6,804 nt of DNA from Chloroflexota bacterium (GCA_025450375.1 JANWHO010000203.1:1-6804); one strand, 5' to 3'; positions 1 to 6,546 are shown, numbered from the stretch's first letter. Notes: generated by a model from the sequence alone, not told the origin. Numbers and translations: made by a program.

Positions 1-157
1 CCTCGTGGTGGCGGCGGCCCTGGTCGTCCGGTTCTTGCGCACGGGCGGCCCGGCCATGCTGCGCATGATGAGCATGCCTCCGGAGCAGATGGAGGGCGGC
101 GATCACGACCAGCGGCTGCCGATGGGATCCAGTGGCCATCACGGACATACGGAGTAA
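1..157 (+). CDS. C-terminal end of a membrane protein with a Met/His-rich tail (partial)
   Basis: An open frame runs in from the left edge (first complete codon at base 2) and stops with TAA at 155-157, giving about 51 residues. The visible part begins with a strongly hydrophobic run (LVVAAALVVRFLR), which looks like the end of a transmembrane helix followed by a positive residue. A hydrophilic tail follows with several methionines (MLRMMSMPPEQM) and ends His-rich (GHHGHTE). Met/His-rich tails of this kind are often seen in copper- or other metal-handling membrane proteins, but that is only suggestive here. I do not recognise the family from this fragment. The gene converges on the reverse-strand acetyltransferase with 58 bases between the two stop codons, in which I see no clear terminator hairpin. 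Confidence 0.6.
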   Translation, partial: LVVAAALVVRFLRTGGPAMLRMMSMPPEQMEGGDHDQRLPMGSSGHHGHTE

Positions 158-215
158 GGCGCGTCACGGGCTACGGTATGATCCCACCCGGAATCGCTTT
201 CATGGTGATCTCTCC

Positions 216-824
216 CTACTCTGGGTCCAACTTGCAGGCGCATGCGATGCGATCCACGCAACGCGGGCAAGGGCTGAGTCCCCCTTCGAGAAGCGGCACG
301 CCCAGGAGGGCCGCGCCGAACCGCGCCCTGGCGTGTTGCGCGGCCGGAATAAGTCCTACGCTGCCGTCAGGCCGGAACGAGAGCTGCCCCACATCTTGAA
401 AGCCCGCTGTCTGTATCCCCACGTCCGAGGACATGTTCTCGGGGGCGTGGATGATCCAGAACCGATCCGCGTCCTCGATCCGCACGATCGCGTGTAGCAG
501 GCACGGATAGAGCCCTCTCCCCTGCCATTCCGGCAAGGTCGCGAAATCCCACAAATAGCGGTCACCGGCAGGTATGGTGAACACGAGGCTAAGCTCTCCG
601 ATAGCGGCTGTGCGAGTCGCCACCCAACCATAGGTCACCGCGGTGGCACCGACGTAGCCAACGTACGGGCGATGGCCCGCGCGCCTCCGTTCCGACACTT
701 CGCCGATCCCCAGGTGATTGATTCGGGCCAATTGCTCGGGGTGATCAGCCAGCCGTGCCTGAAAGTTCGGCACTGGGGTGATCTTCATATCGGGATCGCC
801 TTGCCACCATGTCGCGAGCGCCAA
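216..824 (-). CDS. GNAT-family N-acetyltransferase with cysteine-rich C-terminus
   Basis: Predicted acetyl-CoA-dependent N-acetyltransferase of 202 residues; the substrate cannot be told from sequence. The GNAT core is visible: a beta strand (residues about 76-84, GELSLVFTI), then motif A at about 92-113, where WDFATLPEWQGRGLYPCLL contains the acetyl-CoA pyrophosphate loop Q-G-R-G-L-Y (101-106). A further strand (FWIIHAPEN, about 122-130) and motif B-like region (AGFQDVGQLSF, about 140-150) follow. The C-terminus carries four cysteines (C186, C189, C195, C197; CPRC then CAC), resembling a small metal-binding knuckle. I chose the TTG start at 824-822 because GGAGAGGAG lies six bases upstream; the first residues are then M-ALATWWQGDP. 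An ATG ten codons upstream (854-852) has no good ribosome binding site, and an internal ATG (788-786) would lose the N-terminus. The gene stands alone and is divergent from the regulator gene. Confidence 0.85.
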   Translation of the reverse strand: MALATWWQGDPDMKITPVPNFQARLADHPEQLARINHLGIGEVSERRRAGHRPYVGYVGATAVTYGWVATRTAAIGELSLVFTIPAGDRYLWDFATLPEWQGRGLYPCLLHAIVRIEDADRFWIIHAPENMSSDVGIQTAGFQDVGQLSFRPDGSVGLIPAAQHARARFGAALLGVPLLEGGLSPCPRCVDRIACACKLDPE

Positions 825-830
825 AGGAGT

Positions 831-839
831 CTCCTCTCC
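831..839 (-). promoter_or_regulatory. Ribosome binding site deciding the TTG start of the GNAT gene
   Basis: On the reverse strand, GGAGAGGAG is followed by a six-base spacer (ACTCCT) and then TTG at 824-822. It is the best Shine-Dalgarno match near the 5' end of the acetyltransferase and favours the TTG over the in-frame ATG at 854, inside whose reading this site would otherwise lie. Confidence 0.6.
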
Positions 840-1075
840 GCATGCCAGGCCCATGAACTGAGCGCGAAAACAACCGTAATTCGCCTACATCGCCGCGTGT
901 ATGTGCCGCATCCCTACCGTATGTCCACCGTCGCTCTGACAACAGGCCCCGAAGACGGGCACGGCCCCGAGCAATTGGTCGCGCTTCAGGCCGCGCCGTT
1001 TGGCCTGGACGCGGCCACGACTTTGTACCCGGCTGTCACATATTCCCGAGGCCCGTGCTCCGGCCAGCGATGTGC

Positions 1076-1081
1076 TAGACT
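1076..1081 (+). promoter_or_regulatory. Candidate extended -10 element for the response regulator operon
   Basis: TAGACT matches the TATAAT consensus at four of six positions and is preceded by TG one base upstream (TGC-TAGACT), the layout of an extended -10 promoter. It would place a transcription start near 1088, about 44 bases before the GTG start. No -35 element is recognisable, so this is a weak call. Confidence 0.25.
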
Positions 1082-1092
1082 GTGCGGGAGAG

Positions 1093-1116
1093 CGCCGGTC
1101 TCGGCCAACGCCGGCG
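1093..1116 (+). repeat. Short inverted repeat (possible leader hairpin) before the response regulator
   Basis: CGCCGG (1093-1098) and CCGGCG (1111-1116) are perfect inverted arms around a 12-base loop, giving six G-C pairs. The right arm touches the purine-rich ribosome binding stretch that begins at 1116, so the hairpin could affect initiation if transcription starts upstream of it. In a GC-rich genome such repeats also occur by chance. Confidence 0.3.
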
Positions 1117-1131
1117 GGAAGAAGGCTGACC

Positions 1132-1794
1132 GTGTCGATCGAGGGGATGAGCCGTGTGTTGCTGGTCGACGACCATGCGATAGTACGCGCGGGCACGCGC
1201 CTGTTCCTCGAAGGGTACGAGGACATAGAGGTCGTAGGCGATGCAAAGGACGGGGTCCAGGCGCTGACCCTGACGTTGGACCTGCGCCCGGACATCGTGC
1301 TCATGGATCTCGCGATGCCTGCCGTCGACGGCGTTGAGGCGACACGCCGCATCAAAGCCGCCGCGCCGGATGTCGACGTTATCGTGCTGACCAGCTTTGT
1401 CGAGGACGACCAGGTTACCGCGGTGATACAGGCTGGCGCGATCGGGTATGTCCTCAAGAGCGCCGACCCCACCGAGATCGTGGCCGCCATCCGCGCGGCC
1501 CGACAAGGGGAAGTCCATCTTGACCCGACGGTCGCTCGCCGGCTCATGCGGGCGATGAGCAAGCCAAAAACGCCCGAGCTTGTGGAGCCGCTCACCGAGC
1601 GCGAACGTGAGGTGCTCGCCCTGCTGGCTCAAGGCGCGGCCAACAAAGTGATTGCTCGGGAGCTTGGGGTGACAGAGAAGACGGCGAAAGGGCACGTCGG
1701 AAATATACTGGGCAAGCTGGGCCTTACCAGCCGTACCCAGGCAGTCATCTATGCCTTGAGGCATAATCTCGTCACCCTCGAGGATGGGCCGTAG
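1132..1794 (+). CDS. NarL/LuxR-family DNA-binding response regulator
   Basis: Cytoplasmic two-component response regulator, 220 residues, the usual length for the NarL/LiaR/DegU class. The receiver domain spans about 8-125: acidic pocket D13-D14 (VLLVDDH), phosphoacceptor D59 (DIVLMDLAMP), switch T87 (VIVLTS) and the invariant lysine K109 (GYVLKSAD). The GerE/LuxR helix-turn-helix spans about 153-213, with LTEREREVLALLAQG, the recognition helix region VTEKTAKGHVGNIL and the closing segment KLGLTSRTQAV. All catalytic residues are present, so it should be phosphorylatable. I chose GTG at 1132 because GAAGG (1121-1125) sits six bases upstream; the ATG at 1147 has its purines directly abutting and is the alternative. 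The kinase two genes downstream is HisKA_3 type, the class that pairs with NarL-type regulators, so the two are very probably cognate. Similar to LiaR/VraR by style, but I give no symbol. Confidence 0.93.
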   Translation: MSIEGMSRVLLVDDHAIVRAGTRLFLEGYEDIEVVGDAKDGVQALTLTLDLRPDIVLMDLAMPAVDGVEATRRIKAAAPDVDVIVLTSFVEDDQVTAVIQAGAIGYVLKSADPTEIVAAIRAARQGEVHLDPTVARRLMRAMSKPKTPELVEPLTEREREVLALLAQGAANKVIARELGVTEKTAKGHVGNILGKLGLTSRTQAVIYALRHNLVTLEDGP

Positions 1795-1855
1795 TCCTTC
1801 TTCGCGTAGTATCGCGATTCGCGCCATATACCGCGGCCTGCCACCTCTTCAGGTT

Positions 1856-1864
1856 GGAAGGGAG
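1856..1864 (+). promoter_or_regulatory. Ribosome binding site deciding the TTG start of the solute-binding protein
   Basis: GGAAGGGAG is followed by six bases and then TTG at 1871. The next in-frame ATG upstream, at 1784, overlaps the end of the regulator gene and would add 29 residues before the signal peptide. This site and the signal peptide layout together favour TTG. Confidence 0.6.
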
Positions 1865-1870
1865 CCCTTT

Positions 1871-3508
1871 TTGTACGTAACCGCCGTCACGTCCGTACTC
1901 CGTCGCACGGAGCATATCCGCCGTCTACTGTGCCACGGCGTTTGCTGTCTGCTGCTCGTGTTGCCAATTGGATCATCTCTCCATGCCGCGCATGCCGCGG
2001 GCCTCCCGATACTGCGTTGGGCAGATGAAGGGGTGGCTGATCTGGTAACACTCGACCCCGCGTCAATTGGCGATGAGAACGCGCGCCTGGCCATTGGCTT
2101 TATTTTCGAGGGGCTCGTGCGCCAGGGGCCTGACCTGACCATGGTCGCGGCAGCGGCCAATCGTTGGGCGGTGAGTAAGGATGGGCGGACCTACACCTTC
2201 TGGTTACGGCCCGGCTTGCGTTTTGGTGACGGTACCCCAGTCACCGCTGCCGACGTCGTCTATTCCCTCGACCGCGCCCTGAGCCCCGCCTTCGGCCACA
2301 CCTCCAATCCGTATGTACTCGGTACTATTGAGGGAGCCGCGGCACGGAGTGCGGGCCGGAGCAGCGCACTCAGCGGCGTGCGGGCGCTGAGCCCCACTGT
2401 CGTGCGCATCACCCTGAGCACGCCGACCGGTTCATTTCTGGCCCGCCTCGGGCAGCCCGATGCCGCGATCGTGCCGCGACGGCGTATCCAGCAGCAGGGC
2501 AGCCTCTGGACCGAGCACGCCGTGGGCACGGGCCCCTTTATCGTGCAACACTGGCAGCACGACCAATCCCTACAGCTCGTCCCGAACCCCTACTATTATG
2601 GACCGCGCCCGCGCGTGGCGCTCTCCATTGTCTTCGTCCCGGAGCCCACGGCGGCCTTCAAACTCTTCCAGACCGGAGGGCTCGACGTCATGGGATCAAT
2701 TGCGTTCCCGGCGGACCAGGTGTATCGCGTCGACGGCGACCCCCAATTCCACCGCTCGCCAATGCTTGCCACCACGTTCCTGATGCTCAATGAGCGACAT
2801 GCCCCCCTCGATCGGGGACGCGTGCGGGAGGCCCTGGCCCATGCCCTGAACAAGCCGCCGCTGGTGAGGACTGTGTTTGGCACGCTCGCGCGGGCTACGG
2901 ACGGAATGTTGCCGCCGGGCATGCCCGGCTACGACCTGCATCCGCGGGGTGCGCGCTACGATCCCGCGCTGGCCCGCGCCCTCCTCGCGCAAGCAGGCTA
3001 CCCCGGTGGCCGCGGCTTTCCCGCCCTCGTCTTCAGCGCGGACGAAGGGACCCAGAACTTGCTTCTGGCCAGTACCGTGGCGCGGCAGTGGCATGATGTC
3101 CTGGGCATCAACGTGAGCATTACGCAGGCCGATCATAATACCTACAACCAGCAGTTGACCAAGCTGGCGTTTCAGATCGCGCCGGTCGCCTGGACCGCGG
3201 ACTGGCCTGACCCGCAGAACTTTCTGACACAGCTTCTGCGCACGGGTAGCCATAACAACAACGGTGGCTGGAGTAACGCGCGGTTTGATCGGCTGGTCGG
3301 CCTTGCCGATCGGCTGGTCGGTGATACGCCGCGGCGACTGTCCCTTTACCGTTCCGCCGAAGCGCTGGCCATGCAGGATGCCGCCACGATCCCCATCGCC
3401 AATCCGCTGGCGGGCATTCTGATCCGGAGCACGGTGACCGGGTTGCGGGTAGCGGGCGGCGGCGTGGTCGTACCCGACTGGTCACATGTACACGTCGGCG
3501 CCTCGTAA
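1871..3508 (+). CDS. Exported family-5 solute-binding protein (oligopeptide/dipeptide ABC type)
   Basis: Extracytoplasmic substrate-binding protein of the OppA/DppA family (SBP_bac_5), 545 residues, the normal length. A signal peptide is clear: charged RR..RR at 11-18, hydrophobic core about 19-37 (including CCLLLVLPIG), and a small-residue cleavage region near 40-43 (AHAAG). No lipobox cysteine follows, so it appears to be signal-peptidase-I type rather than a lipoprotein. Family hallmarks in order: LDPASIGDEN (61-70), FEGLVRQGPD (79-88), the family signature around WLRPGLRFGDGTPVTAADVV (111-130), GTGPF (219-223), the lobe II segment LNERHAPLDRGRVREALAHA (306-325), and WTADWPDPQNFL (441-452) with GSHNNNGGWSN (459-469). 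The ligand is likely a peptide or another amino compound, but the family also binds nickel, sugars and others. No permease or ATPase of the peptide-transport type is adjacent. It lies between a response regulator (76 bases upstream) and a sensor kinase (6 bases downstream), which suggests a sensing role. Confidence 0.92.
   Translation: MYVTAVTSVLRRTEHIRRLLCHGVCCLLLVLPIGSSLHAAHAAGLPILRWADEGVADLVTLDPASIGDENARLAIGFIFEGLVRQGPDLTMVAAAANRWAVSKDGRTYTFWLRPGLRFGDGTPVTAADVVYSLDRALSPAFGHTSNPYVLGTIEGAAARSAGRSSALSGVRALSPTVVRITLSTPTGSFLARLGQPDAAIVPRRRIQQQGSLWTEHAVGTGPFIVQHWQHDQSLQLVPNPYYYGPRPRVALSIVFVPEPTAAFKLFQTGGLDVMGSIAFPADQVYRVDGDPQFHRSPMLATTFLMLNERHAPLDRGRVREALAHALNKPPLVRTVFGTLARATDGMLPPGMPGYDLHPRGARYDPALARALLAQAGYPGGRGFPALVFSADEGTQNLLLASTVARQWHDVLGINVSITQADHNTYNQQLTKLAFQIAPVAWTADWPDPQNFLTQLLRTGSHNNNGGWSNARFDRLVGLADRLVGDTPRRLSLYRSAEALAMQDAATIPIANPLAGILIRSTVTGLRVAGGGVVVPDWSHVHVGAS
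3287..3321 (+). repeat. Perfect 14-base direct repeat inside the solute-binding protein gene
   Basis: GATCGGCTGGTCGG occurs at 3287-3300 and again at 3308-3321, a 21-base period. In frame it encodes D-R-L-V-G twice (DRLVGLADRLVGD, residues about 473-485), a heptad repeat in the C-terminal helical part of the protein. It is most simply a small in-frame duplication. Confidence 0.7.
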
Positions 3509-3514
3509 CCGGTC

Positions 3515-6010
3515 ATGGATGTCCCATCTCGCTCCACCGAACCGGCGGATGTCGCGGCGCCAGGAAACGAGGAATCGCGGACAACGCGCCGCCTGCGCCT
3601 GCATGGGCACGCTTTTCCTCCGCGGCACGTCCGTGGCTGGTCGTCGCTGCGCCGCCGGCTCCCATTGGCCGTGGCTCTCCTGGTCGCGGCGGCCGTGGCG
3701 CTCTCACTGCTCGGCTCGTTCCTCCTCTTGCGGAAGGAGTTTTCGGATCGAGCGCAACGTCAACTTGCCCAACAAATGGCCGGAGCGGCTAGCTACTACA
3801 ATACACAGCAGAACGATCTGCGTGGCGCGGCGCGGCTCATTCAAGATGATAGCGCCGTGTCCACGGCCCTGGGCCAGGGCGACCGGGTTGCATTGATTCT
3901 CAGCCTCCAGCCATATTACGCCGACCTGACCGTGGATCGCCTGGACATTGTCGATACGCGGGGCCGCGTGGTGGTACGGATGGAATATCCGCTGTCCCAC
4001 GGGGATAGCCTGGCGGCTCGTCCTTCCATCCATGCGGCACTACAAGGACGCGAGAACTGTGGGACGGAGCAGGATTCTGGCCCGCTGAGCGGTGGTTCCG
4101 CGTTGCGTGTGACCCTCCCACTCTATGACGGTCCTGGCCGGCTGGTGGGCGCGGTGAGCGTCGGACGCCAGATGGACAGCCTGTTTGCCACCAAGATCGG
4201 CCAGGCCGTACAGGCCACGGTGCATTTGCGGCCAGCCGGCGCCCTCGCCTCCCTCCTCGTGCAAGCACCGGTTCCTGCCTCACATGCCTGTGTAGTCGGC
4301 GCGCTTAGCCCTATCGTGACCGGCCAGATCACGAATCAGCAGGAGGATGGGCGGGCGGTACTCTCGGGCGTCGTTCCCATTGTGGGCACCGACGGTCACG
4401 TTGGCGGCGGCATCGAGGTCGTCCAGCCGCTGAGCGACGTCTACGACGCAATCACCAACGTGACCAGGGTTCTGCTGCTGGTGGGACTGGCGGTGGCGGC
4501 GATCGGCGCGGGCGTGGGCATCTGGTTGAGCCGCGGCCTGACCAGACGGCTCTCCGCGCTCGAGCTAACGGCGGCGGCAGTTGCCGGCGGCGATCTCGAC
4601 CAGCAGATGCCGATAGATGGCAACGACGAGATCGCGTCGTTGGCCAGATCGCTGGGCCGAATGGTGCAATCGTTGCGCGAACGCATGGCGCTGACCTCGC
4701 GCCTGCGCGATACAGCGGAGACCCGCGTCCACGAGTTGGAGGGACTGGCGGATATTGCCCAACTGCTCACATCGACACCTTCCCTGGCCACCACGCTCAA
4801 TGAAATGGCGACCCGTATCTGCGCCATCGTAGGGTGCCCAGCCTCAGCCATCGCCTTGCTGGAAAGCGGGGCTGGACCGGGGGAACGGCGCCATCTGCTG
4901 TTACGCGGCTCCCATGGCATGCGGCCAGATACGCGCGAGTTGCTGAGCCAGGCCATCGCGGCGACTCCGATCCCACAGCCAGATGGGATGGAGGATGTAT
5001 CGATACGCGCGCCGGGCGGGACAGCAAGCACCTACCCCTTTGCCTTCAGGCGCGCCCTCCAGGAGAACACCATTCAGTGGCGGCGGATCGCGCAAGCGTC
5101 CGACTCGCCGGCACCGTCGCCCGATGTCGCGTTGCTCATCCAGGCATGCCTGCGGGAAGGATGGGAGGCGGCGACGGCGGTGCCCCTGGTGTTGTTGGGG
5201 CGTAGCCAGGGAGTGCTGCTCTGCTTGACGGCCGAGCCGCGGCCGCTCCCCGAGGCCGAGTTGCGGGTATTACGGACCGTCGTGGGTCAGGCTACGGTCG
5301 CGATAGAGAATGCCCGGCTCTACGCGCAAAGCCATGATCTTGCGGTACTCGAGGAGCGGACGCGCCTGGCGCGCGATCTGCACGATTCCGTGACTCAGAG
5401 CCTCTTCAGTCTCAATCTGGCGGCCCGTGCCGCCACGAATCCACGCACCCGTACCGATCCTGCCCGCCTCGAGCGCGCGTTGACCATGGTCGGCGATCTG
5501 GCCCAGAGCACGCTCTCGGAAATGCGCGCGCTGCTGTTCGAACTCCGTCCGGCGCAATTGCGGGGCGAGGGTCTCCTCATAGCAATACGCAACCATGCCG
5601 TGGCCATGGAGGAACGCACGGGGCTCACCATACACGTGGACATACCGGACACCTGTACCCTACCTACCGGGCACGAGGATGCCCTCTACCGCGTGGCGCA
5701 GGAGGCGTTGGCGAACGTGGCGCGCCATGCGCGGGCGCGCCAGGCCGCGGTTCATCTCCGCTTCGTGCCCGGCTGGGTTGAGATGACGGTTGAGGATGAT
5801 GGCGTCGGTATCGCGCCACCGGCCGGCATGCCCGCTGATCCCGAGAGCGCCGCCGGCCGCTATGGCATTCGCGGCTTGCGCGAGCGCGTAGAGGGACTCG
5901 GCGGTCAGATGACAGTGGCGCCTGGATCGGCGGCCGGGCCTGAGGTAGGAACCTTCCTCGTGGTCCGCCTACCCCTCCACGATCCGGAGGCAGCACCAGC
6001 CGAGGCGTAG
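3515..6010 (+). CDS. Transmembrane sensor histidine kinase (Cache-HAMP-GAF-HisKA_3-HATPase)
   Basis: Membrane sensor kinase of 831 residues. Order of parts: basic cytoplasmic N-terminus (1-48); TM1 about 50-72; extracytoplasmic sensor about 73-315, whose segment 141-222 (LDIVDTRGRVVVRMEYPLSHGDSL to GRLVGAVSVGRQMD, quoted in part) resembles the dCache_3 pattern; TM2 about 317-339; HAMP about 336-392; GAF domain about 408-602, with a long loop near 485-540; HisKA_3 dimerisation region about 609-680 with phosphoacceptor H623 in LARDLHDSVTQSLFSL; HATPase about 718-820. The ATPase has an N box (E730, N734, H738), G1 box DDGVGI (761-766) and a glycine-rich lid (GRYGIRGLRERVEGLGG, 781-797). All catalytic features are intact. 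The only extracytoplasmic cysteines are C182 and C259. The gene follows the solute-binding protein by six bases with no evident ribosome binding site, suggesting translational coupling. Cognate partner is very likely the response regulator at 1132-1794. Confidence 0.93.
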   Translation: MDVPSRSTEPADVAAPGNEESRTTRRLRLHGHAFPPRHVRGWSSLRRRLPLAVALLVAAAVALSLLGSFLLLRKEFSDRAQRQLAQQMAGAASYYNTQQNDLRGAARLIQDDSAVSTALGQGDRVALILSLQPYYADLTVDRLDIVDTRGRVVVRMEYPLSHGDSLAARPSIHAALQGRENCGTEQDSGPLSGGSALRVTLPLYDGPGRLVGAVSVGRQMDSLFATKIGQAVQATVHLRPAGALASLLVQAPVPASHACVVGALSPIVTGQITNQQEDGRAVLSGVVPIVGTDGHVGGGIEVVQPLSDVYDAITNVTRVLLLVGLAVAAIGAGVGIWLSRGLTRRLSALELTAAAVAGGDLDQQMPIDGNDEIASLARSLGRMVQSLRERMALTSRLRDTAETRVHELEGLADIAQLLTSTPSLATTLNEMATRICAIVGCPASAIALLESGAGPGERRHLLLRGSHGMRPDTRELLSQAIAATPIPQPDGMEDVSIRAPGGTASTYPFAFRRALQENTIQWRRIAQASDSPAPSPDVALLIQACLREGWEAATAVPLVLLGRSQGVLLCLTAEPRPLPEAELRVLRTVVGQATVAIENARLYAQSHDLAVLEERTRLARDLHDSVTQSLFSLNLAARAATNPRTRTDPARLERALTMVGDLAQSTLSEMRALLFELRPAQLRGEGLLIAIRNHAVAMEERTGLTIHVDIPDTCTLPTGHEDALYRVAQEALANVARHARARQAAVHLRFVPGWVEMTVEDDGVGIAPPAGMPADPESAAGRYGIRGLRERVEGLGGQMTVAPGSAAGPEVGTFLVVRLPLHDPEAAPAEA

Positions 6011-6129
6011 GTGCCGGCGGATACCAGGGTCATGAATGGCGACGACGCTCCCTCGGCATGGCGCTGAGCCTGCCCGCGCCCCCGCTACACCGGCCCATTC
6101 CACCCGTGTCTCCCCACGGCCCGTTAGTC

Positions 6130-6209
6130 GCGCCGCCAAGCGCAACGTGACCGGCTTCCGGGCACAAATACCTAGGCCATGCCTCGCCTTTCTGACGTTG
6201 TGGCGGCGC
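6130..6209. repeat. Interrupted inverted repeat, possible structured RNA
   Basis: Left arm GCGCCGCCA (6130-6138) plus CAACGT (6143-6148) is complementary to right arm ACGTTG (6195-6200) plus TGGCGGCGC (6201-6209). That makes 15 base pairs with a single four-base bulge (AGCG, 6139-6142) on the left side. The enclosed 46 bases contain two further small hairpin-capable motifs, CCGG-CTT-CCGG (about 6152-6162) and AGGC-CAT-GCCT (6174-6184). There is no T tract, so it is not a standard intrinsic terminator. Confidence 0.45.
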
Positions 6210-6243
6210 TCGCCGTGGTCCAGGCTAGTGACAGGGTCGTCAA

Positions 6244-6268
6244 GGCGTTCCTAACCGGAATTCACGCC
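6244..6268. repeat. Small bulged hairpin
   Basis: GGCG-TTCC (6244-6251) can pair with GGAA (6257-6260) and CGCC (6265-6268) around a TAACC loop, leaving a four-base bulge (TTCA). It lies about 57 bases before the candidate small ORF and could be a leader or terminator-like element without a T tract. Weak. Confidence 0.25.
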
Positions 6269-6324
6269 AGCCTCCGTGTTCATCCCCCCGATAGACCCGC
6301 TCGCGACTGAAAGGAACGAAGACC

Positions 6325-6462
6325 ATGTCTCAGGCACGCCAATCGTGGAGGCAAGGTATCGCCCAGCAGACTCATGGCGGCAAGAGCGCGCAGCGGGCGC
6401 CCCCGCCAGACCACGGGGTATGGGACCAGCTTTCCCGACGGATGCCTCGCCAAGGCAGATAG
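6325..6462 (+). CDS. Possible small protein of 45 residues, unknown function
   Basis: An ATG at 6325 is preceded by AAGGA (6311-6315) at nine bases, a better ribosome binding site than the kinase gene has. The frame runs 45 codons to TAG at 6460-6462. The product is hydrophilic, basic and rich in Gln and Arg (starts MSQARQSWRQGIAQQTHGGK), with no transmembrane segment, signal peptide or cysteine motif. Third-codon positions are less GC-biased than in the flanking genes, which argues against a long-standing coding role. It lies 91 bases upstream of the ABC ATPase start, so it could be a leader peptide, a remnant or chance. I do not recognise it. Confidence 0.25.
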   Translation: MSQARQSWRQGIAQQTHGGKSAQRAPPPDHGVWDQLSRRMPRQGR

Positions 6463-6540
6463 CGATCGGGCGCGGACCTGGCGCTCGCGGGAACGCAACG
6501 AGCGTGGGTCTCGGACCGCTTGGTAGTAGTTACAGAAACG

Positions 6541-6546
6541 AGAGGA
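6541..6546 (+). promoter_or_regulatory. Ribosome binding site of the ABC ATPase gene
   Basis: AGAGGA is followed by seven bases (CAGAACA) and then GTG at 6554. It supports the GTG start, which also lands at the expected distance (40 residues) before the Walker A motif. Confidence 0.6.

Larger units (their letters stand above)
825..1131. promoter_or_regulatory. Divergent intergenic region between GNAT and response regulator genes
   Basis: About 307 bases separate two divergent start codons, so promoters for both genes are expected here. On the forward strand the best -10 candidate I see is TAGACT at 1076-1081, preceded by an extended-type TG (TGC-TAGACT); no convincing -35 sits at the right distance. 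On the reverse strand nothing stands out. Two short perfect inverted repeats lie on the regulator side: CAGGCC/GGCCTG (987-992 and 1002-1007) and CGCCGG/CCGGCG (1093-1098 and 1111-1116). No protein in this interval is convincing; the open frames across it are antisense or out-of-frame products of high GC. Confidence 0.4.

Noticed and set aside
158..215. Possible bidirectional terminator between the convergent membrane protein and GNAT genes
   Set aside because: I looked for a stem with T tracts on either strand and found only four-base complementarities.
672..1337. Forward open frame of 221 codons spanning the divergent promoter region
   Set aside because: It overlaps the 5' ends of both flanking genes in other frames, and its C-terminal half is a low-complexity Arg/Gly run.
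885..1595. Long reverse-strand open frame (236 codons) over the response regulator
   Set aside because: It lies antisense to a clear receiver/HTH protein, has Ser/Arg/Thr-rich composition typical of antisense GC-rich frames, and shows no motif.
1075..1827. Second reverse-strand open frame (250 codons) over the response regulator
   Set aside because: Also antisense to the regulator, His/Arg/Gln-rich, no recognisable domain or ribosome binding site.
1795..1870. Possible promoter or terminator between the regulator and the solute-binding protein
   Set aside because: CATATA at 1825-1830 is AT-rich but has no -35 at a proper distance, and CGCG-ATT-CGCG is too short a stem to call.
4441..5031. 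Reverse-strand open frame of 196 codons inside the kinase gene
   Set aside because: Antisense shadow of the HAMP/GAF coding sequence, Ser/Arg-rich without motifs.
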